Positions 13,086-64,000 of a stretch of DNA of 64,000 bases are shown here, piece by piece. Source of the DNA: Serinus canaria (Eukaryota; Chordata; Aves; Passeriformes; Fringillidae); the NCBI RefSeq assembly GCF_022539315.1, contig NC_066315.1:92048990-92112989 (forward strand). Direction: 5' to 3'. Numbering within the stretch: the first letter of the stretch is position 1; each line of letters starts with the position of its first letter. Both the position numbers and the translations under genes were made by a program. Below the pieces are notes generated by a model that was not told where the DNA came from, searched no databases, and worked only from the letters and a program-made list of their open reading frames with translations.

Positions 13086-14737
13086 AATTCATCTATTTAT
13101 CTGTGTATTTTTACAGCAGCAAGCAACATCATTTGCAGTCAGGATGCAAAAAGCAGCTCCCAAATATGGATTACAGTTTTTAATAAATGGATTCTTTAGC
13201 ACTGACTAAGATTACTGTCTCATGTTTATTTGATGCTTCATTCTCTTCAGAAATTAGATACTGATGAGAATCTGGGTCACAAAGGCATTTTGAATCTCTG
13301 TGCAAGGTGAGGGTGAATGAAGAGAATGAAGACATATAAACACTTCTGAAGATAAGTACAGTTAGCATCTAATGCATTTTTTAGAGAGTGTAAGCAGCAT
13401 CACATTTCCATTATTTTAATATGGCCAAAGTGAAAGATATCAGTGGAGTGATGCTTTCATATAACCATGGTGATATGAGATAAAGACAGGAGCTATTTTT
13501 TTACATTTCCAGTATTACTATCCTTAACAGGCTACAAGAATAAATTTAAAGACAGAGTGTGGGGTGTCAAAACAAGCCTTTAGTTTAGTTTTCTGTATAT
13601 GAAGCCAGCATGCAAAAACTAATTCACAGCTACAGTGTTCAGCTGCCACATATTTTACTGGGATGTCTCTCCCATAGGAGCTAGGGCTCAAAATGATTAC
13701 TGAATGTTGGCTACAGAAAGCTTCTGGAACGTGATAGTAGCAGTGATGAACTAGATGATGTAATCAACACCACAAACCTCACAGGGATCTGTGATGCTCA
13801 GACAAATATTGTCTCAAACCACCTCGCAGTGAAACAGGAGATTTGGAAGGGAGAGGGAACCTATTTTTAAGCTGGGATTGGCAATGAAGGTGTGCTTTTG
13901 TTTTACAGATAAATGAAACCAACAGATAGCTGCTGGAGATGGCAGCAGCTCTGCTGCTCCTCCCGTGCTGTCTGACTCTGCAGAGCTGAATCAACAAACC
14001 TTCTACAAAAAGCTGCAATCAGTTTTTCTGCCATCTTAGCTTCTGGTGAAAGCACTTGGCCAAGGAATCAGGTAGGAAGGTAGAGCAGAGAGCTCATCCC
14101 TTGCAGGAGTGACCTACTAGACTGACTAATTTGTAATAGAGAAACACTTCCCTAAAGTTCCTGTCCACAGTAAAGCTCCCCAACAGACTGAGATGGGTGA
14201 AGGGGAATTTGAGATTGAGAACAGTTATATTTGCAATCATGTGGGTTCACATCTTGTAAGGATGATGATATGGCAAACAGCCATCTTTATAATAAAGTCA
14301 CACATAAATCAACTTCTGTTCATAGTCAGTAACATAACTTTCAGGCAGAAATATTTTTTGTCACAGGTGAAAGAAACCTAATTAGAGGAAAGACAAAGGC
14401 AGAAAGCAGCATGTTGTCAAAGGATAGTGTAGTCCAATTTATTTCCTCAGATGAAGCTCTGTGAAACTGTGCCCCATGAAAGAGGTGTTTACTGTACTAG
14501 CAGTGCAAGGGAAAGGCCCTTGAACAGGCACAAGGAAAGAAGTGAAGAAAATGGAAAAGTTTTCTTCTGCTGAAGATGTAGTTCAGGCAAAATCTTCAAA
14601 GCTAACATTTACTTCTGCTAGAAGTTAATTCCTAACTTCAGTTTCCTGATACCACAGATTTGCTAAATGATACTCTGAAAAGTATCTTCCCTTGTTACCT
14701 GTGTGCTTAACCACACAAGCTGTGGAATGTGTCTTAC

Positions 14738-64000
<49,263 letters not shown>

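Larger units (their letters stand above)
1..14737 (-). other. CARMIL1: CARMIL1 intron after e20, open at left edge
   Basis: No CARMIL1 exon was recognised here on either strand. The intron holds an 85-bp tandem duplication (2161-2320), a short CR1 end (4441-4598), an ERVL-like LTR (about 7209-7745), a G-rich tract (9294-9328) and a longer CR1 3' fragment (about 12340-13085). The rest is AT-rich sequence with simple A or T runs. The longest open frame, 656-1252 on the minus strand (198 codons), has no recognisable homology. Confidence 0.8.

Noticed and set aside
13779..14018. Minus-strand open frame considered as the next CARMIL1 exon after e20
   Set aside because: The translation lacks the expected lysine-rich MTPKSKRKS region, and no fitting acceptor precedes it.

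Overview
This window is vertebrate genomic DNA, almost certainly from a bird. It is AT-rich and mostly intronic. It carries CR1-type LINE 3' ends, with the typical tail 'ccttccaacc...attctatg', and one avian ERVL-like long terminal repeat. There is no operon, CRISPR array, tRNA or rRNA gene that I can see. Bird is an inference from the repeat families; I cannot name the species.

One gene fills the window. Twenty exons on the minus strand, from 62056 down to 14738, encode a continuous run of about 658 codons of CARMIL1 (LRRC16A), the capping protein regulator and myosin 1 linker. Every junction is GT-AG and every splice phase matches the next exon. The run starts in the middle of the leucine-rich-repeat (LRR) domain, at [20 protein letters not shown]. 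It passes through the rest of the LRR solenoid and the helical dimerisation domain and stops at [10 protein letters not shown], just before the capping-protein-binding region. The PH domain and first LRRs lie to the right of the window. The CP-interaction motif, CSI motif and proline-rich tail would lie to the left.

Layout, in transcript order (right to left): 62057-64000 is intron. Exons e1-e13 (62056-32470) encode LRRs and include a 12-nt microexon, e8, at 43977-43988. Exons e14-e15 (28212-26088) encode the LRR cap and linker. Exons e16-e19 (24507-17549) encode the dimerisation helices. Exon e20 (14887-14738) encodes the acidic linker. Positions 1-14737 are one long intron that is still open at the window edge.

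The most notable non-coding items are: a perfect 36-bp-arm hairpin with a 5-nt loop at 51375-51451, followed directly by a second hairpin; a perfect 17-bp-arm hairpin at 41180-41218; an 85-bp tandem duplication near 2161-2320; a solo-looking ERVL-type LTR at about 7209-7745; and a phase-compatible possible alternative terminal exon at 23257-23505. No novel multi-gene system is visible. The long open frames outside the exons look like chance or repeat-derived frames.
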